Source of the DNA: DASRQZ01 sp964571275
GTDB taxonomy: Bacteria; Myxococcota_A; Polyangia; Fen-1088
DNA: 64,000 nt
Assembly (NCBI GenBank): GCA_964571275.1
Contig: CAZNCQ010000008.1
Location: 1-64,000 of the forward strand
Reading direction: 5' to 3'
Under the pieces are notes generated by a model. That model was not told the origin of the DNA. It did not search any database and saw only the letters and a list, made by a program, of their open reading frames with translations. The stretch's first letter is position 1. Each line of letters opens with the position of its first letter. Below are positions 10,606 through 19,407 of the stretch, piece by piece. Position numbers and translations under genes: made by a program.

Positions 10606-11403
10606 ATGATGACGTCCGCTAACCGCGTGTTCGATAAGCTGAAAAATCTTCTCGGCAATCAGCCGCCCCAGCAGCCGGAGTCGCCGGCTCCGGCGCGTCC
10701 GCCGCGGGCGAGCGCCGCCGGCGGGCCGCCGCGGCGGCCCGCTCGACCACGGAGTCCGCTCTCGGACCCGAACCTCGGCAGCGGCGGCAGCGCCGGTAGC
10801 GGCGGGACGCGATCGCGCGGGTCGAGCGGCGCGTTCGAGCCCCTGGAGCCGCCCGAAGAATCCGCGCCCGCCGAGATTCCGTGCCCCAACTGCGGGGAGC
10901 CGATGCTCGCCGGCTGGGGCACCACGTGCGGCAAGTGCCGGCCCAATCTCGTCGGCGCCAAGACCATGTTCTTCGCGCCCGGGCAGGTCGAGCTGCCGGC
11001 GTCACACGCCGCGGCCGGCATGACGCTCGGCTGGCTGATCGTCGTACGCACCGGGGATGAATCGAAGAAGGGCTCGCTCGTCGAGCTGGACGCCGACGCC
11101 GTGCTGTCGCGGGCCGACGCGCCGCCGATCGGCGCCGCCAAGCTGGTGGCGTTCGACGATGGCTTCATGTCGAGCGGGCACGCCGTGCTGAGCCGCCCGC
11201 TGACCGGTGAGCGGACCGACGCGTTCACGATCCGCGACCGCGACCGTCCCGGCCCGTCGGCCAACGGCACCTTCGTGAACTCGCACAAGCTGGTCAAGGG
11301 CGAGATCGTCCGGCTGGCCGACGGTGACATCATCAAGGTCGGCACCACCGAGCTGCTCTTCAAGTCGCTGTGGCTTCCTCCGGTCGGCACTCGAACCCCA
11401 TGA
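10606..11403 (+). CDS. Zinc-ribbon / FHA domain protein
   Basis: A 265-aa cytoplasmic protein with a low-complexity Pro/Gly/Ser-rich N-terminal third. A single zinc ribbon follows (CPNCGEPMLAGWGTTCGKC, about 90-110), then a C-terminal FHA domain (about 140-262) with SSGHAVL and the phosphothreonine-loop NGTFVNS. The usual FHA Arg is less clear. The start is one of two adjacent ATGs (10606 or 10609). Its stop overlaps the ATG of the next gene as ATGA, so the two are translationally coupled and probably work together. It is a likely reader of Ser/Thr kinase signals; a link to the T6SS 4 kb away is suggested only by position. Confidence 0.85.
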   Translation: MMTSANRVFDKLKNLLGNQPPQQPESPAPARPPRASAAGGPPRRPARPRSPLSDPNLGSGGSAGSGGTRSRGSSGAFEPLEPPEESAPAEIPCPNCGEPMLAGWGTTCGKCRPNLVGAKTMFFAPGQVELPASHAAAGMTLGWLIVVRTGDESKKGSLVELDADAVLSRADAPPIGAAKLVAFDDGFMSSGHAVLSRPLTGERTDAFTIRDRDRPGPSANGTFVNSHKLVKGEIVRLADGDIIKVGTTELLFKSLWLPPVGTRTP

Positions 11404-13325
11404 TGAATAGCCGACGGCGAATCCCCGCAGCGGTCGTCCTGGCGACCGTGCTCGCGCTCCCGACGTTGCCGTCGGTCGCGTGGGCGGCCGGGCCGGCGCT
11501 GATCACCACGCGGCCGACGCTCGACGCCGAGACCGACGAGCTGACGTTCTTCGTCGGCGGCTTCAATGACGCCGGACGCTCGCTGAAGGCGACCAGCCTC
11601 GAGCTGACGATCGATGGACAAAAGTCGGACGCGCCGCCGATCACCCAGTCGCTGTCCGACTGGGCGACGACGTCGGCCGAGGGGAGCAAGACCTGGCACC
11701 CGCCCGTGTCGGTCGGCCTGGTCTATTTGTGGATCGAGCACATCCCGCCCGGCGTTCTCGACGGGATCCAGGCGTTCTTCCAGCGCGTCCCGTCGCGCAC
11801 CGTGGTCTATCCGACGGTCTACGGCCGCATGCGCCAGGGGCGCGCGCGCCTGACCGCCGCCGACGTGAGCCGCCTCGGCGACGTGCCTTACATCGAGGGC
11901 AACCGCCCCAATCTGGTCGAGGCCATGCGGCTGGATCTCGGCGACCTGGGCGCCGACCAGGCGCCGTTGCGCATCCTGGTCGTGGTCACCGACGGGCGCG
12001 ACTTCGCGGATCCCAAGGGCGAGGGGCCGGGCGATTTCGCGTCGCTCGGCCGCGAGATCCGCAAGGCCGGCATCACGCCGCTGGTGGTCGCGTTCCCGGC
12101 TCCCGACGCCGATCGCGCGCAGGCGACCTCGAATCTCAGCGACTTCCACGACGCCGCCGGTGGTGTGCTGCGCATGCTCGACCAGCCGCAGGATCTGGAG
12201 AACGCGCTCGAGTCGCTGGGCCAGGGCATCGCCGACTTGCTGCGCGTGCGCGTGGCCACGCCATTCAGCTGGCACCTGCTCGGCGGCGCGCACAAGTTGT
12301 CGGTTCGCCTCAACGTCGGTGGCGGGCAGCGCCTGGGCGCGGACATGGGCGCGGTCTCGATCGGCCCGGGCAAGCTGCGATCGTTGCTCCTGGGCGTGGC
12401 CGGCGCTCTGGCGCTGGTGGCGGGCGGCGTGATCGTCTTCATGCGGCGCCGGCCGGCGGCCAGCGCCGGCAGCGACGACGAGATCCTGCAGGCGGCGCAC
12501 GATCTGATCCGGCGCGGCGCCTCGCCGCGGCGCGCGGTCGACGAGCTGACGCGCAGCTACCCCGAGACAATCGGCGAGCTCGCCAATCTGGATCAAGAGG
12601 TCTTCTCCGACCCGCGCTTCCCTTACTTTCGCACGCGCCCCGGACGGCTGCGCATGCAGGAGATCCGCGACCTGCTCGCGAAGAAATCAGTCGACAGCCC
12701 GATGCTCGACGACACCCTGGCGGCGGTGCTGGCCGACGCGGTCAGCAATCGCTCGCCGCCGGATCAGGCGGCGGCGATGGTCGCCGCGCGCGTGGGCGCC
12801 GACGAGTGCACGGCGTTCACCAGCCTGGGGCTCGACCGCCTCGTCGAGGCGCTGCGCGCGGCCGCGGAGTCGCACCCGTCGCTGGGGACGCCGCGCGCGC
12901 GCGGCGCCGTGGTCGCGATCCAGGACACGCTGCGCACGCGCGTGGGCGCGCTCGGGATCGTCGTCGGCTGGCTGGTGCGCGCGGGCGGCAGCGGCCGTCG
13001 CGGTGAGACGCTGCGTCTCGGCGACGGGCGCACCTTGATCGGCCTCTCCGGAAGCTGCTCGATTCGCCTCTCGCAAGACCATACGGTCGCCGCCGAGCAC
13101 GCGGAGGTCACCCTCGAGGGCGGCGAGTTCGCGATCGCGCCGCTCGGCGGACCGGTCACCGTCGAGGGCTCCGCGGTCGACAAGCGCACCCCGCTGACCG
13201 ACGGCGAGACCATCGGCATCGGCGAAGGCCTCTTCATCTTCAAGTCGGCCAGCGCCGGCAACCTGTCGACCGAGCCCGGCAAGGGCAGCCGCACCACGGC
13301 TGCCCGAGTCCGCCAGCGCAGCTAG
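11400..13325 (+). CDS. Exported VWA-like / transmembrane / FHA protein
   Basis: A 641-aa protein with a Sec signal at residues 1-30 (RRRIPAAVVLATVLALP, cleavage near WAAGP) and an extracytoplasmic VWA-like domain (about 30-300) with the strand ILVVVTDGRDF but no clear DxSxS metal site. A transmembrane helix follows (about 322-342, LLLGVAGALALVAGGVIVFM), then a cytoplasmic helical region, and a C-terminal FHA-like domain (about 545-630) with GLSGSCSIRLSQDHTVAAEH. This places a sensor or adhesion module outside and a phosphopeptide-reading module inside. It is coupled by ATGA to the zinc-ribbon/FHA gene and converges with the lipoprotein gene 7 bp away. I know no characterised homologue of the whole architecture. 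Confidence 0.8.
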   Translation: MMNSRRRIPAAVVLATVLALPTLPSVAWAAGPALITTRPTLDAETDELTFFVGGFNDAGRSLKATSLELTIDGQKSDAPPITQSLSDWATTSAEGSKTWHPPVSVGLVYLWIEHIPPGVLDGIQAFFQRVPSRTVVYPTVYGRMRQGRARLTAADVSRLGDVPYIEGNRPNLVEAMRLDLGDLGADQAPLRILVVVTDGRDFADPKGEGPGDFASLGREIRKAGITPLVVAFPAPDADRAQATSNLSDFHDAAGGVLRMLDQPQDLENALESLGQGIADLLRVRVATPFSWHLLGGAHKLSVRLNVGGGQRLGADMGAVSIGPGKLRSLLLGVAGALALVAGGVIVFMRRRPAASAGSDDEILQAAHDLIRRGASPRRAVDELTRSYPETIGELANLDQEVFSDPRFPYFRTRPGRLRMQEIRDLLAKKSVDSPMLDDTLAAVLADAVSNRSPPDQAAAMVAARVGADECTAFTSLGLDRLVEALRAAAESHPSLGTPRARGAVVAIQDTLRTRVGALGIVVGWLVRAGGSGRRGETLRLGDGRTLIGLSGSCSIRLSQDHTVAAEHAEVTLEGGEFAIAPLGGPVTVEGSAVDKRTPLTDGETIGIGEGLFIFKSASAGNLSTEPGKGSRTTAARVRQRS

Positions 13326-13332
13326 AGCTCAG

Positions 13333-14262
13333 TCAGAGCTGCTGCTGCTGCGCGAGCCAGCGCGCGAGGATCGACGGTGCCGTCGCCACCAGGTTCCCGT
13401 CCTTCAACGTCACCTGCCGCTCCGACTGCACGCGCGTCACGAATGAGCCGGTGCCGGTGTCCGACGCCGGCTCGGCGCCGCTCAGACCCAGCTGCTCGCG
13501 CACCGACATGTTGTCGGGCCCGTAGGTGATCGAAACCGAGATGTCGTACTTGTTGCGCTTGCGCCCGTGGGCGACACCGGCCTGGTGCATCGGAAAGAAC
13601 GCGGGTCCCAGGCAGGCGCTCTTGTCGTCGACGAGCGGCTTGTTGACGAAGCGATCGCCGACCAGCGGCAGGATGCGGGTCGCGCGCTCGCACGACGACG
13701 GCTTCGCGCAGTACTCACCGTCGGCGACCAGCACCGTGCCGCTGCCCAGGCGTGCCAGACGCAGCGATGGATTCTCGGGGTAGGCGCGCAGGACGCCGAT
13801 CGCCCGCATCGCCAGCCCCTGCGGCTCGATCTCGACCAGCGCGACGGGGCCTTCGCCCTGGCCGTCGGCGTAGCGATCGGTCACGGCCCAGACCAGCCGC
13901 CGCGAATCCGTCACGTTGACGATGGTCACATCGCGGTTCGACACGATCGCGCCGGGGTTGACCCGCACGGCCGACGTCTCGCCCGGGCAGCCGTCACCCT
14001 CCAGGTTGATCGGCGATCCCGTGCAGGTCAGCGCCGGCCGCATCAGCTCGCCGGTCATCTGGTAGCCCTGCAGCAGCAGCGCGAACCAGTACTGTGGCGG
14101 GAAGACGCGGTCGCGCAGCGGCTTGTCGGAGCCCATCGTGGTCGCGACCGTGCAAGGACGCGCCGGGCCCGCGACCATCGGCCGCGCGCGAGGCTGGCAT
14201 CCGGCCGCGGCCGCCGCGCAGGCGAGCGTGACCGCGAGACAGAGCTCGCCACGCGTCTTCAT
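13333..14262 (-). CDS. Lipoprotein of unknown function encoded with tagH
   Basis: A 309-aa lipoprotein: signal MKTRGELCLAVTLACAAAAAG followed by the lipobox Cys at 22. No family is recognised. The mature part has several cysteines and a beta-rich look, with segments such as VVWAVTDRYADG-like strands and a Gln-rich end (LAQQQQL). Its ATG overlaps the tagH stop (ATGA), which implies co-expression with the T6SS regulator, so an accessory envelope role is possible. It is distinct from the TssJ lipoprotein at 37572-38171. Confidence 0.75.
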   Translation of the reverse strand: MKTRGELCLAVTLACAAAAAGCQPRARPMVAGPARPCTVATTMGSDKPLRDRVFPPQYWFALLLQGYQMTGELMRPALTCTGSPINLEGDGCPGETSAVRVNPGAIVSNRDVTIVNVTDSRRLVWAVTDRYADGQGEGPVALVEIEPQGLAMRAIGVLRAYPENPSLRLARLGSGTVLVADGEYCAKPSSCERATRILPLVGDRFVNKPLVDDKSACLGPAFFPMHQAGVAHGRKRNKYDISVSITYGPDNMSVREQLGLSGAEPASDTGTGSFVTRVQSERQVTLKDGNLVATAPSILARWLAQQQQL

Positions 14263-15419
14263 TTCTTGTCCTCTTTCTTGCGGCGCACGCCCTCTTCGCC
14301 CAGCGTGACGCTGGCGTAGGCGCGCGCGAAATCATCGCTGAAGATCGCCGTGTGCAGCTCGTCGTCGTCGGTGACCAGCTGATCGAACCGCTCGAGATAG
14401 TTCTTCCACTGCGCCTTGGTCTTGCCGCGCGACAGGAGCCCGCCCGCCCCCACGTCCAGCTCGTTGGCGCGCGGGTCCAGTGACTGCAGCACCGCGCGTA
14501 CGCCCTCGGTGATCGCTTCCATCATCGCGATGTGGTGGATCCCCAGGTCGGCGAAGACCCCGATCAGCTCGCGCGCCGCCACGGCCGGATCGAGGTTGGG
14601 CTGCAGCAAGTAGTCGAGGATCTCGGCCGCGGTGCGCGCGCGGTGCAGCGCGGACTTGCCGTGGATGGTGCGCACGCCGACTTCGGCGCCAAACTGCTCG
14701 TAGCCCTTGCGCAGGCCGACGAACGACTCCGCGAACGCCTCCAGCAGCTGGCGCTGCCGCGCCACCAGGTCCGGCGCGCCGGGACCGGGCGCCGAGGCCA
14801 CCGGCGACGGCGCAGCTCCGGCTGCCGAGGGAGCCGCCAGCGGAACGTTCCCGGACGCCGATCCTCGTGCGCCGACGTGCGCGGGCGCAGCCGGCGGCGG
14901 GCCGTGCGGGGGCGTCGCATGAGGATCTTCCACGGGTGACTGCCGCAATCCGGGGCTGCTGACCCCCGGGTGGTAGCTCGAAAACGGCGACGCCGATCCT
15001 GGGCCGCCCGACTTGGGCCGGTCGGGCGAGCGAATCACCGCGGGCGCCGGGCCGGGCGGCGACGTGCGATCGTCGGGCACGCCCCACCCGAGAGTCTTGC
15101 CGAGGTTGGCGTCGCCCTGTTGCACGGCGATCGACAGCTCGACGCCACCCACTTGTAGGCGCGACGCCTCCGTCAGCTCCACGGCGACGTTCTTGGTCAG
15201 GCGTTTCCCGTCGAGCATCGACCCGTTCGTCGACCCGAGGTCGAAGTAGGCGACGCTGCGGTTATCGAAGCGGATTGTGCCGTGCCACTCGGAGACGAAC
15301 GGCGTGTCGATCGACAGGTCGTTCAGCTGGTTGCGTCCGATGCGCACCGGCGAATGAGAAAACCGCATCTTCCGGCTCGAGCCGGTCTTCGGATCGGTGA
15401 TCTGGACTTCGAGGATCAT
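14259..15419 (-). CDS. tagH: T6SS FHA-domain scaffold TagH (Fha)
   Basis: Type VI secretion regulatory protein that binds phosphothreonine after kinase (PpkA-type) activity and promotes apparatus assembly. The 386-aa protein has an N-terminal FHA domain (about 5-95) with all landmark residues: RIGR (26-29), SEWH (43-46) and STNGS (63-67). A Pro/Ala/Gly-rich linker (about 120-215) leads to the T6SS-FHA-associated C-terminal domain (about 220-380: QLLEAFAESFVGLRKGYEQF, KSALHRA, WKNYLERFDQL). It is divergent from tssA over a 144-bp promoter region and coupled to a downstream lipoprotein gene. The PpkA-like kinase at 38.3 kb is its likely partner. No PppA phosphatase is seen in the window. Confidence 0.93.
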   Translation of the reverse strand: MILEVQITDPKTGSSRKMRFSHSPVRIGRNQLNDLSIDTPFVSEWHGTIRFDNRSVAYFDLGSTNGSMLDGKRLTKNVAVELTEASRLQVGGVELSIAVQQGDANLGKTLGWGVPDDRTSPPGPAPAVIRSPDRPKSGGPGSASPFSSYHPGVSSPGLRQSPVEDPHATPPHGPPPAAPAHVGARGSASGNVPLAAPSAAGAAPSPVASAPGPGAPDLVARQRQLLEAFAESFVGLRKGYEQFGAEVGVRTIHGKSALHRARTAAEILDYLLQPNLDPAVAARELIGVFADLGIHHIAMMEAITEGVRAVLQSLDPRANELDVGAGGLLSRGKTKAQWKNYLERFDQLVTDDDELHTAIFSDDFARAYASVTLGEEGVRRKKEDKK

Positions 15420-15502
15420 CAGTCAGCGCCCTGCAGGACGGAGGCCGCCATCATAGCCGATCGTGACCCCTGCCGCGCGGAGTGATGCGGAGCGCAAGCC
15501 AA

Positions 15503-15531
15503 TTGACAACGAGCGGAAGGTAAAGGCTAAT
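15503..15531 (+). promoter_or_regulatory. Predicted sigma-70 promoter for the tssA operon
   Basis: A perfect -35 hexamer TTGACA (15503-15508), a 17-bp spacer and a -10 like GCTAAT (15526-15531, four of six matches) lie 32 bp before the tssA ATG. They sit in an unusually A-rich patch of this GC-rich region. No sigma-54 -24/-12 element was noticed here, which weighs against direct control by the FHA/sigma-54 activator. Visual match only. Confidence 0.5.
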
Positions 15532-15563
15532 AAGCACGATTTAGTAGATACGCTAGGACCGCC

Positions 15564-16607
15564 ATGGATCTGGAAACCCTACTTGCGCCCGTCAGCCCGG
15601 ACGACCAGACCGGGGCCGATCTGGAATACGACGCTTCGTTTTCGGAGATCGATCGGTTGTCTCAGGGTAAGCCTGAGCAGCAGATCGGGTCCACCATCGT
15701 CGCCGCCGAGGAGCCGGACTGGAAGACTCTCCAGAAGAAGACGGCGGAATTTCTCGGGCGTAGCAAGGACTTGCGAGTTGCGGCCCATCTGACTCGCGCG
15801 CTCCTGCGCAACAATGGCTGGTCCGGGCTGGCCACGGGCCTGGGCCTGCTGCGCGGGCTGGTGGAGCGGTACTGGGACGGCGTGCACCCACGCCTCGATC
15901 CCGACGACGACAACGACCCGACGATGCGGGTCAATGTCTTCTCCAGCTTCTCGGATACGCCCATGCTGGCGGCCGTGCGGGCGACGCCGATCGTCTCGTC
16001 GCGCGCGGTCGGCCGCTTCTCGCTGCGCGATCTCGAGATCGCTGCCGGCGACGTGCCTCCCTCTACCGCGGCCGAAGGCGCCCCGGCGCCCCCGACGATG
16101 GCGACGATCGACGGCGCGGCGATGGACGCGGATCTGGCCGGGCTCGAGGAGACCGCGAAGTCGCTGGCCGCCTGTGTCGATTCGCTGAAGGGCCTGGAAG
16201 AGGCGATCGCGGCGCGCGTCGACGCGTCGGCCGCGGCGAGCTTCGGTAAACTGCCGGCGCTGCTGCGCAAGGCCAGCAGCTATGTCTCGGGCAAGGTGGC
16301 CCAGCGCACGGCGGTTGGCGCCGTCGACGCGTCCGCCGGCGACGGCGCGGTCGCGACCAACGGCAGCAACGGCGCCGTCGCGCCGGGTCGTGCCTTCGGT
16401 GGCGCGATCAACTCGCGCGAGGACGTCCTCAAGGCGCTCGACGCCATCTGCGCGTACTACGCGCGGAACGAGCCCTCGAGCCCGATTCCCATGTTCATGG
16501 AGCGCAGCAAGAAGCTCGTCACGATGAGCTTCGTCGATCTCATCAAGGAGCTGGTGCCGGAAGGCCTCTCCAAGGTCGACATACTGCGTGGTCAAAGCGA
16601 AGGTTGA
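15564..16607 (+). CDS. tssA: T6SS cap/baseplate protein TssA
   Basis: TssA coordinates tube and sheath polymerisation at the baseplate and distal end. The 347-aa protein has the ImpA N-terminal domain (about 1-150: LLAPVSPDDQTGADLEYDA, EPDWKTLQKKTAEFLGRSKD, YWDGVHPRLDPDDDNDPTMR). A variable middle follows, then the conserved C-terminal motif NEPSSPIPMFMERSKKLV with SFVDLIKELVPEG. This fits the shorter TssA class. The ATG at 15564 follows AGGACCGCC and opens the operon. The gene is 79 bp upstream of tssB. Confidence 0.94.
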   Translation: MDLETLLAPVSPDDQTGADLEYDASFSEIDRLSQGKPEQQIGSTIVAAEEPDWKTLQKKTAEFLGRSKDLRVAAHLTRALLRNNGWSGLATGLGLLRGLVERYWDGVHPRLDPDDDNDPTMRVNVFSSFSDTPMLAAVRATPIVSSRAVGRFSLRDLEIAAGDVPPSTAAEGAPAPPTMATIDGAAMDADLAGLEETAKSLAACVDSLKGLEEAIAARVDASAAASFGKLPALLRKASSYVSGKVAQRTAVGAVDASAGDGAVATNGSNGAVAPGRAFGGAINSREDVLKALDAICAYYARNEPSSPIPMFMERSKKLVTMSFVDLIKELVPEGLSKVDILRGQSEG

Positions 16608-16686
16608 CGTCGAAAAGGCGGGGGGAGTGGCGCGACGGAGGGAACTCAGGTAGCGCTTCAGCGTTTTTCTTCACAGGAGAGATCAC

Positions 16687-17220
16687 ATGGGCAGCAGTCA
16701 AAAGTTCATCGCACGGAACAGGGCGCCGCGGGTTCAGATCGAATACGACGTCGAGCTCTATGGCGCGCAGAAGAAGGTGCAGCTCCCCTTCGTCATGGGC
16801 GTCATGTCCGACCTATCGGGAAACCCGAAGGAGCCGTTGCCCGCAGTCGCCGACCGCAAGTTCCTCGAGATCTCCGTCGACAACTTCGACGAGCGCATGA
16901 AAGGCATCAAGCCACGCGCCGCGTTTCAGGTGCCGAATACGCTGACCGGGCAGGGGAATATGTCCGTCGACATAACGTTTGACAACATGGATGACTTCTC
17001 CCCGGCTGCGATCGCCAAGAAAGTGGCTCCGCTTCGCGAGCTTCTCGAGGCGCGTCAGCAGCTGTCGAACCTGGTCACCTACATGGACGGGAAGACCGGG
17101 GCCGAGGAGCTGATCGGAAACGTCCTGCGCGACCCGTCGCTGCTGAAGACTCTGGCTTCGGCACCGAAACCGGCGGATGGCACGCAACCGGCTGCGGACG
17201 CGGCCGATAAGGATAAGTAA
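16687..17220 (+). CDS. tssB: T6SS contractile sheath small subunit TssB (VipA)
   Basis: Small sheath subunit that pairs with TssC around the Hcp tube. It is 177 aa, the usual length. The family core is intact: QKFIARNRAPRVQIEYDVEL at the N-terminus, LPFVMGVMSDLSG, FDERMKGIKPRAAFQVPNTL, and the C-terminal helices LRELLEARQQLSNLVTYMDG. A good ribosome site (AGGAGAGATC) precedes the ATG. The stop codon is one base before the tssC ATG, so equimolar expression with TssC is expected. Confidence 0.97.
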   Translation: MGSSQKFIARNRAPRVQIEYDVELYGAQKKVQLPFVMGVMSDLSGNPKEPLPAVADRKFLEISVDNFDERMKGIKPRAAFQVPNTLTGQGNMSVDITFDNMDDFSPAAIAKKVAPLRELLEARQQLSNLVTYMDGKTGAEELIGNVLRDPSLLKTLASAPKPADGTQPAADAADKDK

Positions 17221-17221
17221 C

Positions 17222-18715
17222 ATGGCCGAGACACAACAGACCAAGCCAGAAGCCGAGACCGCGACCGCTGAAACCAGCGATTTCGCCTCGCTGCTGACCA
17301 AGCAATTCAAGCCGCAGACCGATCGCGCGCGCGACGAGGTCGAGTCGGCGGTCCGGACCCTGGCGCAGCAGGCGCTGGAGAAGACCGCGGTCATCGGCTC
17401 GGACGTCGTCGAATCGATCAACGCGATGATCGCGCAGATCGACAAGAAGATGAGCGAGCAGATCAACGCCATCATCCACCAGAAGGACTTCCAGCAGCTC
17501 GAGAGCGCGTGGCGCGGCCTGCACTATCTCGTCAACAACACCGAGACCGACGAGATGCTGAAGATCCGCGTGATGAACATCTCGAAGAAAGAGCTGCACA
17601 AGACCCTGCGCAAGTTCAAGGGAGCGGCGTGGGATCAGAGCCCGGTCTTCAAGCGGCTCTACGAAGAAGAGTTCGGCCAGCTCGGCGGCGAGCCGTACGG
17701 CTGCCTGGTCGGCGACTACTACTTCGATCACAACGCGCCGGACGTCGAGTTGCTTGGCGAGATGTCGAAGATCGCGGCGTCGATCCACGCGCCTTTCATC
17801 GCGGGCACGTCACCGTCCCTGATGCAGATGGAGTCGTGGCAGGAGCTGTCGAACCCCCGCGACCTGACCAAGATCTTCACCACGCCCGAGTACGCGGGCT
17901 GGCGGTCGCTGCGTGAGTCGGACGACGCGCGCTATCTCGGTCTCGCGATGCCCCGGTTCCTCGCGCGCGCTCCCTACGGCGCGAAGAGCAACCCGGTGGA
18001 AGCCTTCGATTTCGAGGAGGACACCGCGGGCGCCGACAGCAACAAGTACGCGTGGGCCAACGCCGCCTACGCGATGGCGACCAACATCAACCGGTCGTTC
18101 AAGATGTACGGCTGGTGCTCGCGCATTCGCGGCATCGAGGCTGGCGGCGCGGTCGAGGGGTTGCCAACGCATGCCTTCCCGACCGACGACGGCGGCGTCG
18201 ACATGAAGTGCCCGACGGAGATCGCGATCAGCGATCGCCGCGAGGCCGAGCTCGCGAAGAACGGCTTCATGCCGCTCATTCACAAGAAGAACTCCGACTT
18301 CGCCGCCTTCATCGGCGCGCAGTCGCTACAGAAGCCGGGCGTCTATGACGACCCGGACGCGACCGCGAACGCGAACCTGGCGGCGCGCCTTCCGTATCTC
18401 TTCGCGACCTGCCGCTTCGCGCACTACTTGAAGTGCATCGTGCGCGACAAGATCGGATCGTTCAAGGAGCGCGAAGAGGTGCAGAGCTGGCTCTCGACCT
18501 GGATCATGCAGTACGTCGACGGCGATCCGCAGCACTCGAGCGAAGAGGTCAAGGCGCGCATGCCGCTGGCGGGCGCCGAGGTCGTTGTCGAAGAGGTCGA
18601 GGGCAACCCCGGGTACTACACCTCGAAGTTCTTCTTGCGGCCGCACTACCAGCTCGAGGGGTTGACCGTGTCCTTGCGGCTCACCTCGAAGCTGCCGTCC
18701 GCCAAAGCGGGCTGA
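17222..18715 (+). CDS. tssC: T6SS contractile sheath large subunit TssC (VipB)
   Basis: Large sheath subunit, 497 aa, which contracts to fire the Hcp tube and is later recognised by ClpV. Characteristic blocks are present: FQQLESAWRGLHYLVNNTET, KRLYEEEFGQLGGEPYGCL, the RAPYG and AWANAAYAMATNINRSF segment, FPTDDGGVDMKCPTEIAISD, and the C-terminal PGYYTSKFFLRPHYQLEG. The ATG at 17222, one base after tssB, is preferred to an upstream in-frame start at 17177 inside tssB. Confidence 0.97.
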   Translation: MAETQQTKPEAETATAETSDFASLLTKQFKPQTDRARDEVESAVRTLAQQALEKTAVIGSDVVESINAMIAQIDKKMSEQINAIIHQKDFQQLESAWRGLHYLVNNTETDEMLKIRVMNISKKELHKTLRKFKGAAWDQSPVFKRLYEEEFGQLGGEPYGCLVGDYYFDHNAPDVELLGEMSKIAASIHAPFIAGTSPSLMQMESWQELSNPRDLTKIFTTPEYAGWRSLRESDDARYLGLAMPRFLARAPYGAKSNPVEAFDFEEDTAGADSNKYAWANAAYAMATNINRSFKMYGWCSRIRGIEAGGAVEGLPTHAFPTDDGGVDMKCPTEIAISDRREAELAKNGFMPLIHKKNSDFAAFIGAQSLQKPGVYDDPDATANANLAARLPYLFATCRFAHYLKCIVRDKIGSFKEREEVQSWLSTWIMQYVDGDPQHSSEEVKARMPLAGAEVVVEEVEGNPGYYTSKFFLRPHYQLEGLTVSLRLTSKLPSAKAG

Positions 18716-18805
18716 TTCGTAAGTCTGTTCGACTCGAGAAGTTGAAACATAGTCCTCGGATTGGGCTGGGGATTTGGGAAGTCACATCAAAAAAGGAGAG
18801 CGTTC

Positions 18806-19300
18806 ATGGCCGGCGAAATGTTCTTGAAATTGGGAGATGTCACGGGAGAGTCCAAGGCGGACGGACACGCAGGAGAAATCGAGATCATGTCGTGGAGCTG
18901 GGGGGCGACTCAGTCGGGCTCGACCCGCGGCATCAGCGGCCTGACGGCCGGCAAGGTGAACGTTCAGGATCTGACCTTCACCAAGCTGGTCGACAGCGCC
19001 AGCACGAACCTCACGAACGCCGTCTGCGCTGGCACCTCCTTCCCGCTGGCGACGCTGATCTGCGAGAAGACGGGCGGCAACAACAAGAAGCCGGTCCAGT
19101 ACCTCAAGATCAAGCTGAAGGACGTCTTGGTCTCGTCGTACGCTTGTGGCGGCAGCGGCGGCAGCGACACGCACACGGAGACGATCACGCTCAACTTCGG
19201 TTCGGTCGAGACCACCTATACGCCGATGAACTCCGACGGGACGCCGGGCGCTGCCAAGCCGACGGCCTGGAACGTCGTCGCCGGTAACAACAAGTTCTAA
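18806..19300 (+). CDS. hcp: T6SS tube protein Hcp (TssD)
   Basis: Forms the hexameric rings of the inner tube expelled by the sheath. The 164-aa protein matches Hcp: MAGEMFLKLGDVTGESKADG, IEIMSWSWGATQSGSTR, VNVQDLTFTKLVDSAS, and the ETITLNFGSVETTYTP strand near the end. The ATG at 18806 follows AAAAAGGAGAG, one of the best ribosome sites in the operon, in keeping with the high demand for Hcp. It contains three Cys (NAVCAGT, LICEKTG, SSYACGG), more than I would expect for many Hcps. It is set apart from tssC by 90 bp and from tagJ by 107 bp with a hairpin. Confidence 0.97.
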   Translation: MAGEMFLKLGDVTGESKADGHAGEIEIMSWSWGATQSGSTRGISGLTAGKVNVQDLTFTKLVDSASTNLTNAVCAGTSFPLATLICEKTGGNNKKPVQYLKIKLKDVLVSSYACGGSGGSDTHTETITLNFGSVETTYTPMNSDGTPGAAKPTAWNVVAGNNKF

Positions 19301-19354
19301 CGGGCGGCGCTGGGAGCGGGTGACCCTCTCCAGTCTCCAGTCCAGGAGGAGTAT

Positions 19355-19380
19355 CGCGTCCGGCGAGCGCGCCGGACGCG
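19355..19380 (+). terminator. Strong hairpin between hcp and tagJ
   Basis: A perfect 11-bp inverted repeat (CGCGTCCGGCG / CGCCGGACGCG) with an AGCG loop, followed by GTATTTCCCG, lies 54 bp after the hcp stop and 28 bp before tagJ. A stable GC stem here could partly terminate transcription or protect the hcp mRNA 3' end, so that hcp is made in excess over downstream genes. There is no clean U-tract, so the mechanism is open. Confidence 0.55.
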
Positions 19381-19407
19381 GTATTTCCCGTGTTACGAAA
19401 GGGAGCC

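Noticed and set aside
11400..13325. Calling the outer domain a fully functional MIDAS-type VWA
   Set aside because: Only the central TDGRD strand is recognisable; the DxSxS metal site is not seen, so it is called VWA-like only.
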